From contig CAWHVF010000005.1 of NCBI GenBank assembly GCA_963832785.1, positions 1,488,001 to 1,552,000 of the forward strand: a stretch of 64,000 nucleotides of DNA, given 5' to 3'. This document shows, in pieces, positions 52,700 through 61,820 of this stretch. Each line of letters starts with the position of its first letter. The first letter of the stretch is position 1. Below the pieces are notes generated by a model. It did no database searches, had not been told where the DNA came from, and saw only the letters and a program-made list of their open reading frames with translations. The position numbers were made by a program, and so were the translations under genes. Origin of the DNA: CAWBRT01 sp963832785. Its GTDB lineage: Bacteria > Acidobacteriota > Terriglobia > Terriglobales > Acidobacteriaceae.

Positions 52700-53552
52700 G
52701 CGTTGCTCCTCGAAGGAAATTTTCGGCTAGGCAAAGATTCTCACTTTATACCAACTTTTCACCCATATGAAAAAGGAAAATCGTAGGAAAATGCTCTCCC
52801 AGGGCAAAATGGGCTTGGTTGCGCCTCACAACCAGCCTCATAACCTTACAGGTTTGCGGTCGCCGGCGCCACTCCAGCCGTTGACCCAACGCCCCCAGCC
52901 GTCTCCCGCTTGACCTAAATTCACCGACGAAGGCCCGGGCACCGAATCCGGAGGGATTTTTTGTAGCTGTAGACCCTTCCGCCCAAGCTCGGGGGGATTT
53001 TTTGGGCGCCCGGCGCATCCCCGGCCGGGAATGTGCGAAAGAACGCTCTTCAAATGCAGGCGAGCAAAAAGCACGCCCGCTTATGTAAGACCCGTCGCCG
53101 GGCGGCCAACCATCACGCCTCGCCTGTGAGCTGGTAAGGCGGCAAGTTGCTTGGACGACCCGCAACTCCACTATCGTGCCATACAGAAAGGCTGCGGTGA
53201 AAACAAAAAAGTTGTAGCTCGGTAGTGGGTCAGTTTGAAGGTGCCCCAGGTTCCGCGCCGCGCTTTTCGGCGCTAACCTGGGTGAATTGGCCCCACGCCA
53301 GCCCAACAGCAGGGGCGGGACGTGGGGCACCCAACGTAATTCGAGTTCATACTGACTCAATACATGTAGCTCGTCGGTTGTCTATGGCCCGTTTAGGCGA
53401 TGCCAGCCTGCCAGGAGGTACCTGCAGGCCGCCGCAGGCGGTTTTTGGCTCGTTTCGGTATGTCACAGCCTTCAGTGACTTTCTTCACAGACCGAATCCA
53501 GAGTTTCAAGGCAGAGTAGGGCAATTCAACTCTTTTTCGAAAAGGGGGAGTA
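52700..53552. other. Intergenic region between the liv locus and the outer-membrane protein gene
   Basis: This 853-base divergent gap holds a REP doublet (53240-53332) and a weak 5-bp-stem hairpin with a T-run (53429-53446). A 204-residue open frame on the minus strand across it has no signal, no ribosome-binding site and is rich in Arg/Ser, so I reject it as a gene. Confidence 0.55.
53240..53332. repeat. REP doublet (REPIN-like)
   Basis: The outer ends GGTGCCCCA (53240-53248) and TGGGGCACC (53324-53332) are inverted. Each half forms its own hairpin: CCCAGGTT...AACCTGGG on the left, and CCCCAC...GTGGGG on the right. The core sequence GCGCCGCG...CGGCGC matches the palindromes around the transposase at 15.3 kb. 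Confidence 0.8.
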
Positions 53553-54548
53553 ATGGGTTTCAGGGGGAAATTTCTTGTGTTCCTAATTCTGGTGCTTGCA
53601 CTGGCACTGATTACGCCGGCCTTCGCCGCCGAGCAGCAGAAGCTCAGCGATGCGTGGTGGACCGGACCACTTCAGACGCCAAGCGGCAACACTATTCCGA
53701 AAAACCATTGGTATGTTGAAACATATTTTGTCGTAGAGCAGGACAACGGTACGTTTGCTGACACTGGCACCAAGTATGGAGCCAACAGCACCAAAGCTCA
53801 TCTTCTGGGCGTGCCTGGCTATGACAACAACTATCAGTCAACTACCTTGTTCGATTACGGCATCACCAATAAGTTCAACCTCCAGATGCTGCTATCGATG
53901 GACGGCACTCAGGGTGGAACGGGCGTGACGGGCAGCAACGGGATGGAAGTTGGCGGTTTCAGGATCAGGTTGCCTTACAAGCTGCACAGCTATAAGCAGG
54001 GCAAGTGGGCACCAACCTTCACGTTTGTCCCCGAGGTCAGAGCGCCAGTCGCGGCTGGGGCCGTATGGACCCCCGGCGTCGGCTTCTGGGCAATTCGTCC
54101 GTTCTGGATGCCGAATGGCCGCATTCTCCGCATCCGCGCCAGTGAGGACATTTGGTTCCCGAAGGGCGGGAAGGGTGTTGCTCTTGCCAACTGTGCTGCC
54201 GGTGCCACGACCTGTAGCTTGGACAAAGCGAACTTTGGCGTAACCCAGATCGGCTTTGAATATAGCTTGACCAAGCACTGGGTCCCGGCATGGGATTTCG
54301 TTTTCTACTACGCCGGCCAGAACAAGTACAACGGCACTGCCGCTACGGGGATTGTCAACTTCAATCCCACGACCGGCCTCCCAATCACAGGCACCCTTCA
54401 GGGCGCACGGCAGTTTAATATCGACCCTGCCCTGGAATACAACTTTACCGAGAACACCGGCGTGATCTTCGGCGCCGAAATTACTATGACGGGCCGCAAC
54501 GTCGGTTCCTACATTGCTCCGCAGATCGCGCTGCAGTGGTTTAAGTAA
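53553..54548 (+). CDS. Putative outer-membrane beta-barrel protein
   Basis: This 331-residue protein begins with a signal peptide (GKFLVFLILVLALALITPAFA, cut after AFAA). The mature part has alternating aromatic strands: HWYVETYFVVEQDNG, YGITNKFNLQMLLSMDG, GWFR-like turns and a C-terminal strand QIALQWFK. The pattern suits the transporter-like barrels of the phenol-degradation MetA type (PF13557), but this is tentative. Cys pair CAAGATTC near 211-218 may form a disulfide. GGGGGAG lies upstream of the ATG. A strong terminator follows. Function is probably passage of a hydrophobic or aromatic compound, by family only. Confidence 0.75.
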   Translation: MGFRGKFLVFLILVLALALITPAFAAEQQKLSDAWWTGPLQTPSGNTIPKNHWYVETYFVVEQDNGTFADTGTKYGANSTKAHLLGVPGYDNNYQSTTLFDYGITNKFNLQMLLSMDGTQGGTGVTGSNGMEVGGFRIRLPYKLHSYKQGKWAPTFTFVPEVRAPVAAGAVWTPGVGFWAIRPFWMPNGRILRIRASEDIWFPKGGKGVALANCAAGATTCSLDKANFGVTQIGFEYSLTKHWVPAWDFVFYYAGQNKYNGTAATGIVNFNPTTGLPITGTLQGARQFNIDPALEYNFTENTGVIFGAEITMTGRNVGSYIAPQIALQWFK

Positions 54549-54952
54549 TTCTTCTCCCCCGCCTTCGGGACGGGTGCTGAGTTGTTGCGCGGTGGCCAAC
54601 GGCCACCGCGTTTTTATTGCTCCAGGAGCAGTACTCGAAAGCCCGCCGGCGCCCCACCCCGATGCGAAAAGCTACCGCCGCAGGCAATCGGAGCCCGGCA
54701 GTTTCGCCGCCCGCTTCAGGCCGGCAAAAGGCCTGAAAAAATCATCTCCGCAGGCTGATTTCATTTCTAATTTCTTCATCTAAGCAACTCAGCAGTTAGA
54801 AGCGTCGCTGTGTCAGGCGATGCGCCAGCAAGTTCGGCTCGGTTTCTGAAAATCTTTCTCAGATCGGCGAGCATGGCTGGCAGTTTTCGTTGGCTTTCGT
54901 TGGCAGCCGAGCGGTTGAAGGCCGCGGGTTGCGAGGGTGTTCAGACAAGGGT
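54549..54952. other. Intergenic region with terminator
   Basis: It holds the terminator at 54588-54615; the rest, about 340 bases, has no recognisable gene or repeat. Confidence 0.5.
54588..54615 (+). terminator. Intrinsic terminator after the outer-membrane protein gene
   Basis: CGCGGTGGCC (54588-54597) and GGCCACCGCG (54601-54610) form a perfect 10-bp stem with a 3-base loop, followed by five T residues. Confidence 0.88.
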
Positions 54953-55243
54953 ATGAAAGAAATGACTAACCTTCGGAAGTTCGTGCTGGTGGCGATCATC
55001 GCCGCGCCGCTGGCGTTATATGCACAGCCAATCGAGAAACCGGAAGCCCAGCCGCAAAAGACCGCCTCGGCTTCGGCAAACACCGCCAAGAGCCAGACGC
55101 CACCGGCGAAGCGCGCATTTCAGAAGGTGATGCACGGCCTGAATCCCATGACTTGGCTTCAGTATTTGACTCAACCCAAAGAGTACTGCACTTATGCCTA
55201 TGTACAGGCTTACGGCTATTGCGAAGGCAGCCGCGGCCGTTAG
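54953..55243 (+). CDS. Small exported protein of unknown function
   Basis: This 96-residue protein starts at the ATG at 54953, giving MKEMTNLRKFVLVAIIAAPL and a signal peptide cut near LYAQP. The mature part is Lys/Pro/Ala-rich, then ends with an aromatic, Cys-containing block (GLNPMTWLQYLTQPKEYCTY, then AYGYCEGSRGR) that could form one disulfide. I recognise no family. AAGG lies just upstream; a second ATG three codons later is an alternative start. A 117-bp MITE-like element begins 1 base after the stop. Confidence 0.6.
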   Translation: MKEMTNLRKFVLVAIIAAPLALYAQPIEKPEAQPQKTASASANTAKSQTPPAKRAFQKVMHGLNPMTWLQYLTQPKEYCTYAYVQAYGYCEGSRGR

Positions 55244-55244
55244 C

Positions 55245-55361
55245 AGGCTGCGGGAAAACGCGCCGAAGCAACAAGCGAGGCGCTATGGAATGTGGGCGCT
55301 ACAAGAGCAGCAAAAAAGATCTTGTAGCTAGCCATATCTAAAGCCTGTTTTTCCGCAGCCT
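55245..55361. repeat. 117-bp MITE-like element, copy B
   Basis: It starts AGGCTGCGGGAAAACGCG and ends GTTTTTCCGCAGCCT. It is the inverted full-length relative of copy A at 38556-38672, sharing the terminal inverted repeats and blocks such as GCGCCGAAGCAACAAGCGAG and CAAGATC/AAGATCTTGTAG. It is non-coding and begins 1 base after a stop codon. Confidence 0.85.
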
Positions 55362-55542
55362 CTTAGGCCGGCCTGACCGCCGCCATGACGGCGCATCTCA
55401 ACCTGCGTTGCCATGGCGAGCGCGAATGTAAAACGGCGCGCAGGTAAAGGCGCGGGCCTATGGGTGGCCTGGTTGCGGCTCGAATGTTGCCGCTGCTCCC
55501 GGGCTGCATTCGCTTGATGGAGCCGCGGCCGCAACCGCGCCG

Positions 55543-57864
55543 TTAATGTTTTGGCTGATCGCCCGAGGCCGCCGGGTAGTCCGCCCGCTCGGTGCCGGCA
55601 TCCGGCCCTTCCCGCAGTGCCCTAATCACCGCTTCCGGATCGCGGGAAAGGTCGCGCGCCAGGCGCGCCAGCGCCAGGGAGATAATCTCGGAGTGGTGGA
55701 GCTTTTCCAGGCCGCGCTCCTGGGTAGCGCGCAGCCACAATCGATGTGTCAAATAAATATCCTCGGTGGTGATGGTGGGGGTGTGCGGGCCGATGCGGAA
55801 GCTCTCCGCCTCCCCGTTCGGCTTGACGATCTGCAGCACGAACTGCCGCTTGGGCTCCGGGGCGGCCTCCCAGGCGCGTCCCAACTCGAAAGCCTGTTCC
55901 TGCGCCGTCATCTTGGTCGAGAGTCCCGCCACCATGGCCGACGATTCCAGTGAGATCGCCGTCCGCACAATGGCTGACCACACATCGCGCGCCGGCACCA
56001 CCAGCAGCGAAATGCGTTTGCCATAACTCTCGGCGATGCTGACGGCGCGGGTGAAGAGGGTCTGCTCGTAGTCGCTGAAGACCTGGGCCGAAGCCACGTC
56101 GTGTTCGCCGGTACCCAGGCCCAGCAGGTGCGCCTCCATGACCACTACATCCTGCTCCTTGGTATCGGTGCGCTCCAGCACATAGCGCAGGTGATGCATG
56201 GCGTTGTAATCGCGGATGGGAACCAGCAGGTTGCCGGGCCGCACGCCCACTGTGCTCCGGGCCACGTCCTCGCGCTGGACGAGCTGAAAGTGCTCTTTCA
56301 TCTTGCGCTCGGCGGCGGTGAATTTGCGCTGGTTGAGTTTCTGCGAGATGGTGAAAACGCAATACAAAACAGCCGTGAAGACGATTCCGGAAACCGTGGC
56401 TACCGACTTGGTGAACAGGTTGGTAACCGAGGTCGCCAGCAGCACCAGAAACACCGAAGCCAGCCCCACCGGAATCTCCGTCTTGCCAATACGGAAATTG
56501 GGTGGCACCTTCCAGGTACGCGGGCTCTTGTCCTTGTAGCGGAGCACCAGCATGGCCAGCGACATCAGCGTGAAGCTCCAGACCACGCCGAAGGCATAAG
56601 CCTCACCCAGCAGGTACACGTCTCCGCGGCTGAGAATGATTGTGGCCAGTTGCAGCCCAACGATGAGATTGAGAATGCGCGAGGTGGTGCCGAACTTGCG
56701 ATGCGGTCTGCGGAACCAGTCGGTAAGCACACCGTCTTCCGAGACGCGGTTGAGCACGCCGTTGGAGCCGACGATGGCGGTGTTCACCGCCCCGGCCAGC
56801 ATGAGAAAACCGACAAAAACCACGAAGCCACGGAAGAGCAGGCGCAACAACTGTGGCCCGACGAAATACATGGCCATGGCGCCCAGCAGGTTGTCCTTGT
56901 TCTCCGGCAGCATGCGCACGTTGTCCGGCACCAGCATCACCACCAGCAAGGCCGATATGCCGGTAAAAGCGAGGCTATAGATAGCCATGATCAAGGCCGT
57001 GCGCTTCAGGTTCTTGACCTTGGGGCTGGCAATCTCGCGGTAGACCTGGGCCAGGGTCTCTTCGCCGCTCATGGCCAGAATGGCGTGGCCGAAGGCCATC
57101 AGGATGCCGAACAGGCCAAAGGTCCTGGCCAAGCTTGAGTGCTTTAGGAATCCGAGGGCTTCCTGGCTGAAGTGCAGGTTGGCGGGCACCGGCCACGGCG
57201 GCAGCGAGGAGCCTTTCACCAGCACGGAAACCGCTCCCCAGCCCAGCAGCAGCACCACCATCACGGTGGTAACCTGCATCACCTTCATGGCCTTGTCGCT
57301 GGATTCCTCGATGCCCTTTATGTTCTGCCACCAGAAATAGAGCGTGATGGCCAGCGCAAAGAGCACTGAGGTTGTGTCTACCGGAACGTGAGGGACGCCG
57401 CCAAACAGGTTGCGAAGCGCGTCCGGTATCCAGCCATGATGGTCGGCGATGGCCAGCACCTCGTTTATCAGGCCGGCGATGTACTGCCCCGCCGAAACGC
57501 CTGAGACCGGTCCGGTAAGGATGTAGTCGAACATCAGGGCCGAGACGCTGACCTTGGCCAGCGACCCGCCGAGGGCTTCCTTGACAATGCGATAGACGCC
57601 GCCGCGCACAAACATGGCGCAGCTTTCCACATAGACTGCGCGCACGGCGAAGGAGAAGAACATCACCCCCAGCACCAGCCAGGGAGCCGCCTTGCCGGCT
57701 GCCTGCTCGGCGATGCTGCCGGCGTAAAATGCGGACGAGCCCAGGTCGTTCAGCACGATCGCCGCCGCCCGCCAGAAGGAGATGAAGGTGAGCATCACCG
57801 AGGTGGCGACAACGATGCGAACCCGGTTATCTTTTGGGATTTCGACCTGTGGCGGGAATGACAT
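55543..57864 (-). CDS. APC superfamily permease with C-terminal stress-protein-like domain
   Basis: This protein of about 773 residues has an N-terminal APC amino-acid/polyamine-type permease of about twelve helices (residues about 15-500; IVLNDLGSSAFYAGSIAEQ near 40, MSGEETLAQVYREIASPKVKN after helix 6). A cytoplasmic domain follows with RPGNLLVPIRDYNAMHHLRYVLERT and DVWSAIVRTAISLESSAMVAGLS, shaped like a universal-stress-protein fold. Such fusions include potassium or amino-acid importers gated by nucleotides. The ATG at 57864 is likely, with a TTG 15 bases upstream as alternative. A 54-residue membrane protein gene precedes it on the same strand. Confidence 0.87.
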   Translation of the reverse strand: MSFPPQVEIPKDNRVRIVVATSVMLTFISFWRAAAIVLNDLGSSAFYAGSIAEQAAGKAAPWLVLGVMFFSFAVRAVYVESCAMFVRGGVYRIVKEALGGSLAKVSVSALMFDYILTGPVSGVSAGQYIAGLINEVLAIADHHGWIPDALRNLFGGVPHVPVDTTSVLFALAITLYFWWQNIKGIEESSDKAMKVMQVTTVMVVLLLGWGAVSVLVKGSSLPPWPVPANLHFSQEALGFLKHSSLARTFGLFGILMAFGHAILAMSGEETLAQVYREIASPKVKNLKRTALIMAIYSLAFTGISALLVVMLVPDNVRMLPENKDNLLGAMAMYFVGPQLLRLLFRGFVVFVGFLMLAGAVNTAIVGSNGVLNRVSEDGVLTDWFRRPHRKFGTTSRILNLIVGLQLATIILSRGDVYLLGEAYAFGVVWSFTLMSLAMLVLRYKDKSPRTWKVPPNFRIGKTEIPVGLASVFLVLLATSVTNLFTKSVATVSGIVFTAVLYCVFTISQKLNQRKFTAAERKMKEHFQLVQREDVARSTVGVRPGNLLVPIRDYNAMHHLRYVLERTDTKEQDVVVMEAHLLGLGTGEHDVASAQVFSDYEQTLFTRAVSIAESYGKRISLLVVPARDVWSAIVRTAISLESSAMVAGLSTKMTAQEQAFELGRAWEAAPEPKRQFVLQIVKPNGEAESFRIGPHTPTITTEDIYLTHRLWLRATQERGLEKLHHSEIISLALARLARDLSRDPEAVIRALREGPDAGTERADYPAASGDQPKH

Positions 57865-57924
57865 ATGGACTATGGGCAACCGGCAGCCGCGAAGACCCGT
57901 TCTTGCGTAACGGACCGGCCCAGG

Positions 57925-58089
57925 CTAACCATGCTTCTGGGCTCCTTCAGCCTGCGAGGGCTCGTCTTTCTCCAGCAACACCTTGATGTCTTCAATCGAA
58001 GTCAGCAGGATCACCAGCGCCGACCCGATCAGCCCGAGAAAAAAGATCCCCTCCAGCAACACCGCGAAATGAGTTAAGACTGCATCCAT
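57925..58089 (-). CDS. Small single-span membrane protein upstream of the APC permease
   Basis: This 54-residue protein, MDAVLTHFAVLLEGIFFLGL continuing into GSALVILLTSIEDI, is one hydrophobic helix followed by a charged tail (KVLLEKDEPSQAEGAQKHG). GAGG lies 8 bases before the ATG at 58089. It lies about 60 bases upstream of the permease gene on the same strand and may be an accessory subunit. The family is not recognised. Confidence 0.6.
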   Translation of the reverse strand: MDAVLTHFAVLLEGIFFLGLIGSALVILLTSIEDIKVLLEKDEPSQAEGAQKHG

Positions 58090-58204
58090 TGGATGGGCCT
58101 CGTTCCCGGACGGCTTTCGCCCGGCGCCAGCCGACACACAGCCCACCGCCGATGCGGCCCGTCGCGCCAGGCTGAGCAGCCGACAGCTATTAAATCGTAA
58201 AACT

Positions 58205-58210
58205 ATTATA
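58205..58210 (-). promoter_or_regulatory. Consensus -10 box for the APC permease operon
   Basis: Read on the minus strand it is TATAAT in an AT-rich block. A -35 box 17 bases upstream is weak. Transcription would start near 58198, leaving a leader of about 108 bases. Confidence 0.5.
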
Positions 58211-58303
58211 AAGATTTCATAAAATTAGACCATAAGAGTAACCCCTGGAGGCTCACAGACAAACTGCCGCCGCCGCTGGAGCGACCAGAGATACCACGCG
58301 CCA

Positions 58304-58330
58304 CCTACTCTTCTCGCTGGCGCGAGTAGG
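58304..58330. repeat. Hairpin in the APC-RNase H intergenic region
   Basis: CCTACTC (58304-58310) pairs with GAGTAGG (58324-58330) around a 13-base loop. No T-run follows. Confidence 0.4.
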
Positions 58331-58404
58331 GTCTAATCTTTACGGAAATATCGCAGCTTATCAGCGGGTACGGTGGGCGCGGTTGGAAGTTCAGAGCAAA
58401 TAGG

Positions 58405-58487
58405 AAAGGCTGTGACATTGGTTATACTCCAGCCGTCAACTCCTGCGAGAGAGTCAGCGGCGTGGCGCATGCACCGTCACAGCCTTT
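58405..58487. repeat. Perfect 12-bp inverted repeat enclosing 59 bases
   Basis: AAAGGCTGTGAC (58405-58416) and GTCACAGCCTTT (58476-58487) are exact reverse complements. The interior has further pairing such as GCCG against CGGC. This may be a structured RNA or a palindromic element. Confidence 0.6.
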
Positions 58488-58897
58488 GATGCGATCACTG
58501 CTTTCACAGTTCCGAACCCCGGCGGCACCTCGCAGTGCAGTCGGTTTTTTCGGGTCCGGTTGTCCTGCGGGTCGCCCCGCCGGACTGATCACTCAGCCTA
58601 CTTCAGGCCGGCAAACGTTTAATCTGCCAACCTTTTCAGCCGTCGACGAAACGCATCCTATTACATAATCCGCAATTGTCAATGCCCGAGATCGGTGCAA
58701 AGCAAAAAATTTTTCGCTCACAATCTCCGCGTCTAAACTCCGTCAGCCAAGCAGCTTGCGGGCAGGCGATCCGGCTATTCTCGATTTTTCACACTTTATT
58801 CACAGAAACCCCAACGGCCAATCGTCATCGCCGGGGGTATCAAATCTTTATCTTGACGCCGAGGCAGTGCTGCCGCATTGTTGGCATAAGGTGGCAA

Positions 58898-59302
58898 ATG
58901 TCTGATCTGGTCGCTTACGTGGACGGCGGCTGTCACGGTAACCCGGGACCGTCGGGTATTGGGGTTGTGATCGAGAATGTCGCGGGACAAAGAATCAGAA
59001 TCGCCCGCTGGATCGGCCACCACGATAACAACATCGCCGAATACGCGGCCCTGCTGGAGGCCTTGCAGCACGCCGTCAGGGTGAAAGCGCGTTCGCTGCG
59101 CGTCTATTCGGACTCCGAAGTGGTGGTCAAGCAGATGACAGGCCAGTACAAGTGCCAGAGCCCTCGCCTCTATTCCCTGAACTGGGTTTGCCGCAAGCTG
59201 GCGCGCTCGCTCCAGTTTTCGATCACGCATATTCGCCGCGAGCATAACCGCGAGGCCAATCGCCTGGCCAATCGCGCCGTCCATTTGCGCAGCCAAGACT
59301 GA
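58898..59302 (+). CDS. rnhA: Ribonuclease HI family protein
   Basis: This 134-residue enzyme cuts RNA in RNA-DNA hybrids. The start MSDLVAYVDGGCHGNPGPSG, at the ATG at 58898 with AAGGTGG upstream, gives the first catalytic Asp in VDGG. The Glu lies in NNIAEYAALLEAL, the second Asp in VYSDSEVVVKQM, and HNREANRLANRA ends the active site. It is the short type without the E. coli basic protrusion, as in Bacillus YpdQ-like and archaeal forms. It stands alone between an 800-base gap and the LUD genes. Confidence 0.9.
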   Translation: MSDLVAYVDGGCHGNPGPSGIGVVIENVAGQRIRIARWIGHHDNNIAEYAALLEALQHAVRVKARSLRVYSDSEVVVKQMTGQYKCQSPRLYSLNWVCRKLARSLQFSITHIRREHNREANRLANRAVHLRSQD

Positions 59303-59402
59303 CGCCAATTCCAGCAAGCTTCGCCGTAATCTGTCGTTCCAGATAACGCGAGAATTTTGCCCGCATTTTGGCGTACCCTGGGAGTAGCCACCCATTACCA
59401 AT

Positions 59403-61820
59403 ATGTCCGAAAGCAAGTTAAAGCAAAAAATTTCCGCCGGACTTGCCGACCAGAGTGCGCGCATGGGCCGGGAGCGCGCCTTGCGCGTCATCAAGCCGGC
59501 CATGCGGAAGGCGGTGACCGAATTCCCTTACCTGCGCGAGCGTCTGCGCGAGGTCAAGAAGTATTCCATCGAGCATCTGGATGAGCTGCTGGAGAAAACC
59601 ATCCGGGTGATGCGGGAGCGAGGCACCAAGGTGTTTCTCGCCGAAAACCCGCAGCAGGCATTGGAGTACATCGGCAAGATCGTTGGCGTGTCACCTCAGC
59701 AGACGCAAAAACCGCCGCGGCCGGGGACTTCGCTTCCACCCCTGCGCGCCGAGGCGGGCGCGCCGGGGACCCCGCACGCGCCGCTGGTGGTCAAGTCCAA
59801 GAGCAACGCCGGCAAGGAAATCGGGCTCGTCCATTACCTGGAGGATCTGGGAGCCAAGGTGGTTGAGACCGATCTCGGCGACCGCATCACCCAGTTGGAT
59901 GGCAGCACGCCCAGCCACACTATGGCGCCCTCGATCCACATCCCCATCGAGCGGGTGGCCGAGCTGTTCTCGCGCGAAGTCAACCAGCAGCTCCATCCCG
60001 AGCTGGAAGAGCTGATTGGCGCTGCCCGCAAGAGCCTGCGCCGTTTCCTGTTGCAGTCGGATGTGGGCATCTCCGGGGCCAATGCCATCGTCGCCGAAAC
60101 CGGCGCGGTGGCGGTCACCGAAAACGAAGGCAATATCCGTGCGGTCACCAGCATGCCGCGCATACACATCGCCATCGCCGGCGTGGAAAAGATCGTGCCC
60201 ACCATGCAGGACGCCATCACGGTGGTGAGAAGCGCGGCCGTCTTCGGAGTCGGGCAGGATATCGGCACCTACGTCACCTTCCTTTCCGGGCCAAGCCGCT
60301 TCGAGAACGACGACCTGCAATTCCTGGACGGCGCCCTGGGCCCGCAGGAGATGCACGTCGTCCTGCTGAAGAGTGGGCGGGTCAAGGCTATCCGCGAGTC
60401 CTATGAAGAGTCGCTGTACTGCATCAACTGCGGAAGCTGCCTGAACTTTTGCCCAATTTACGCGGCTATTGGGGAGAAGTTCGGCTACAAATACCTCGGC
60501 GGCCGGGGCGCGGTCTTCACCGCCATGCATGAGTATCTCGAGAAGGCACAGGAAGCTGGCCTGTCTCTCTGCCTGGAGTGCAAGCGCTGCGAGGAAGCCT
60601 GCCCGGCGGGCATGCAGACGCCAAAGATGATCGCGCGCCTGCGAACTCGCGTGGTAGAGGAAAAGGGGCTGCCCGGGGTGAAACGAGCGGCTTTCCGTGA
60701 GCTGGCCGCCAATCGCCTGCCGCACTGGATTGCCGTGGCCAAAGCCTTTCAGGGGTTGGCTCTGACCACCCCCGGGCAAACGGGCGGCGACGCCATGTCC
60801 AGGCTTCGCTTTCCAACCGAGAACCTGCCGGCGGACCGACTGGTGCCGCGGCTGGCCGCGAAAAGCTTTCCGCAGATGGTTGAGCGGCGCAGGAAACCGA
60901 AGGCCAATGCCGAACACCGCGTGGCCTTTTTCGCCGGCTGCGTGGTCAACTATCTCCGGCCAGACTGGGGCGTGAGCGCGCTCGGTCTGCTGGAGAAGCT
61001 GGGCGTCGAGATCGTCGCCTGCGCCAACGAGGCCTGCTGCGGCGCGCCCGCGCTGCAAAGCGGAGACCAGGCGGATGCCCGCGCCATGGCCCGCCACAAT
61101 GTCGAGATGCTGTCGCGGACGGCCTGCGACCACCTGCTGTTTATCTGCCCGACCTGCGCCACCACCGCCATCGAGCAGTGGCCGCGCCTGCTCGAAGACG
61201 AGCCGGCACTGGCGCAAGAGGCGCGCGCCCTCGCCGCCAAGGCGCTCGACATCAGCTCTTACCTGGTAAATGTTCTGCAGGTAGAGCTGCCTGCCATCGC
61301 GCGCAGGGCAGGCGGCGCTCAACTTGGCGTGACTTCGACGCTCAAGGTCACTTACCACGACTCCTGCCATCTGGCCCGTCGCCTGAACATCACGGCCGAA
61401 CCGCGCAAGCTGATCGCATCCATTCCCGGCGTCGAGCTGGTCGAGATGGCGGAGCCGAGCGCCTGCTGCGGCTTTGCCGGCAGCTTCAGCATGAGTTATT
61501 ACAACCTGTCGCGCCGAATCAACGACGAGAAGATCAGCCAGATCGCCGCCACCGGAGCCGAGTGTGTTGTCGCCGGCTGTCCGGGCTGCGTACTGCACAT
61601 CAAGGACGGCATTCATCATGCCGGCGGCCAGCAGAAGGTAATGCACCTGGTGGAGCTGCTGGCGCAGGCCTATGGGCTGAAGTCTCAAATTGGCGCCGCA
61701 CCGTGGGAGAGTTTCGCTGTCCAGGGTTCGCGCATGGCGCTGTTTGGCTCTTTTTCCATTGCCGCGCCTGCCGGGGTGATCGAGCCCGGAGTGGCGAAGA
61801 CCGGGGGCGAGGGCAAATGA
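59403..61820 (+). CDS. LutB-LutA-like fusion: LUD + ferredoxin + CCG domains
   Basis: This 805-residue protein has a LutB-like part and a LutA-like part in one chain. The N-terminal LUD domain (residues about 60-330) has SNAGKEIGLVHYLEDLGAKV and TGAVAVTENEGNIRAVTSMP. The ferredoxin region follows: CINCGSCLNFCPIYAAIG and CLECKRCEEACPAGMQTPKM. Two CCG domains end it: FFAGCVVNYLRP with NEACCGAPALQSGD, and YHDSCHLARRLN with PSACCGFAGSF. In Bacillus, LutA, LutB and LutC are separate and together oxidise L-lactate. The stop overlaps the next gene's ATG by four bases. No LctP-type permease is adjacent. Confidence 0.9.
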   Translation: MSESKLKQKISAGLADQSARMGRERALRVIKPAMRKAVTEFPYLRERLREVKKYSIEHLDELLEKTIRVMRERGTKVFLAENPQQALEYIGKIVGVSPQQTQKPPRPGTSLPPLRAEAGAPGTPHAPLVVKSKSNAGKEIGLVHYLEDLGAKVVETDLGDRITQLDGSTPSHTMAPSIHIPIERVAELFSREVNQQLHPELEELIGAARKSLRRFLLQSDVGISGANAIVAETGAVAVTENEGNIRAVTSMPRIHIAIAGVEKIVPTMQDAITVVRSAAVFGVGQDIGTYVTFLSGPSRFENDDLQFLDGALGPQEMHVVLLKSGRVKAIRESYEESLYCINCGSCLNFCPIYAAIGEKFGYKYLGGRGAVFTAMHEYLEKAQEAGLSLCLECKRCEEACPAGMQTPKMIARLRTRVVEEKGLPGVKRAAFRELAANRLPHWIAVAKAFQGLALTTPGQTGGDAMSRLRFPTENLPADRLVPRLAAKSFPQMVERRRKPKANAEHRVAFFAGCVVNYLRPDWGVSALGLLEKLGVEIVACANEACCGAPALQSGDQADARAMARHNVEMLSRTACDHLLFICPTCATTAIEQWPRLLEDEPALAQEARALAAKALDISSYLVNVLQVELPAIARRAGGAQLGVTSTLKVTYHDSCHLARRLNITAEPRKLIASIPGVELVEMAEPSACCGFAGSFSMSYYNLSRRINDEKISQIAATGAECVVAGCPGCVLHIKDGIHHAGGQQKVMHLVELLAQAYGLKSQIGAAPWESFAVQGSRMALFGSFSIAAPAGVIEPGVAKTGGEGK

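Larger units (their letters stand above)
58090..58897. other. Divergent intergenic region, 808 bases
   Basis: It holds a -10 box for the APC operon (58205-58210), a 7-bp-stem hairpin (58304-58330) and a 12-bp inverted repeat (58405-58487). A 68-residue open frame at 58462 has no family resemblance and is not called. Confidence 0.55.

Noticed and set aside
52746..53360. A 204-codon minus-strand frame upstream of the outer-membrane protein gene
   Set aside because: It crosses a REP doublet, lacks a ribosome-binding site and resembles no family.
53429..53446. Hairpin CCGCC-GCA-GGCGG with T-run upstream of the outer-membrane protein gene
   Set aside because: The stem is only 5 bp and no gene ends near it, so it is not called as a terminator.
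58462..58668. A 68-codon plus-strand frame in the APC-RNase H gap
   Set aside because: No site upstream, no signal peptide and it overlaps a strong inverted repeat.
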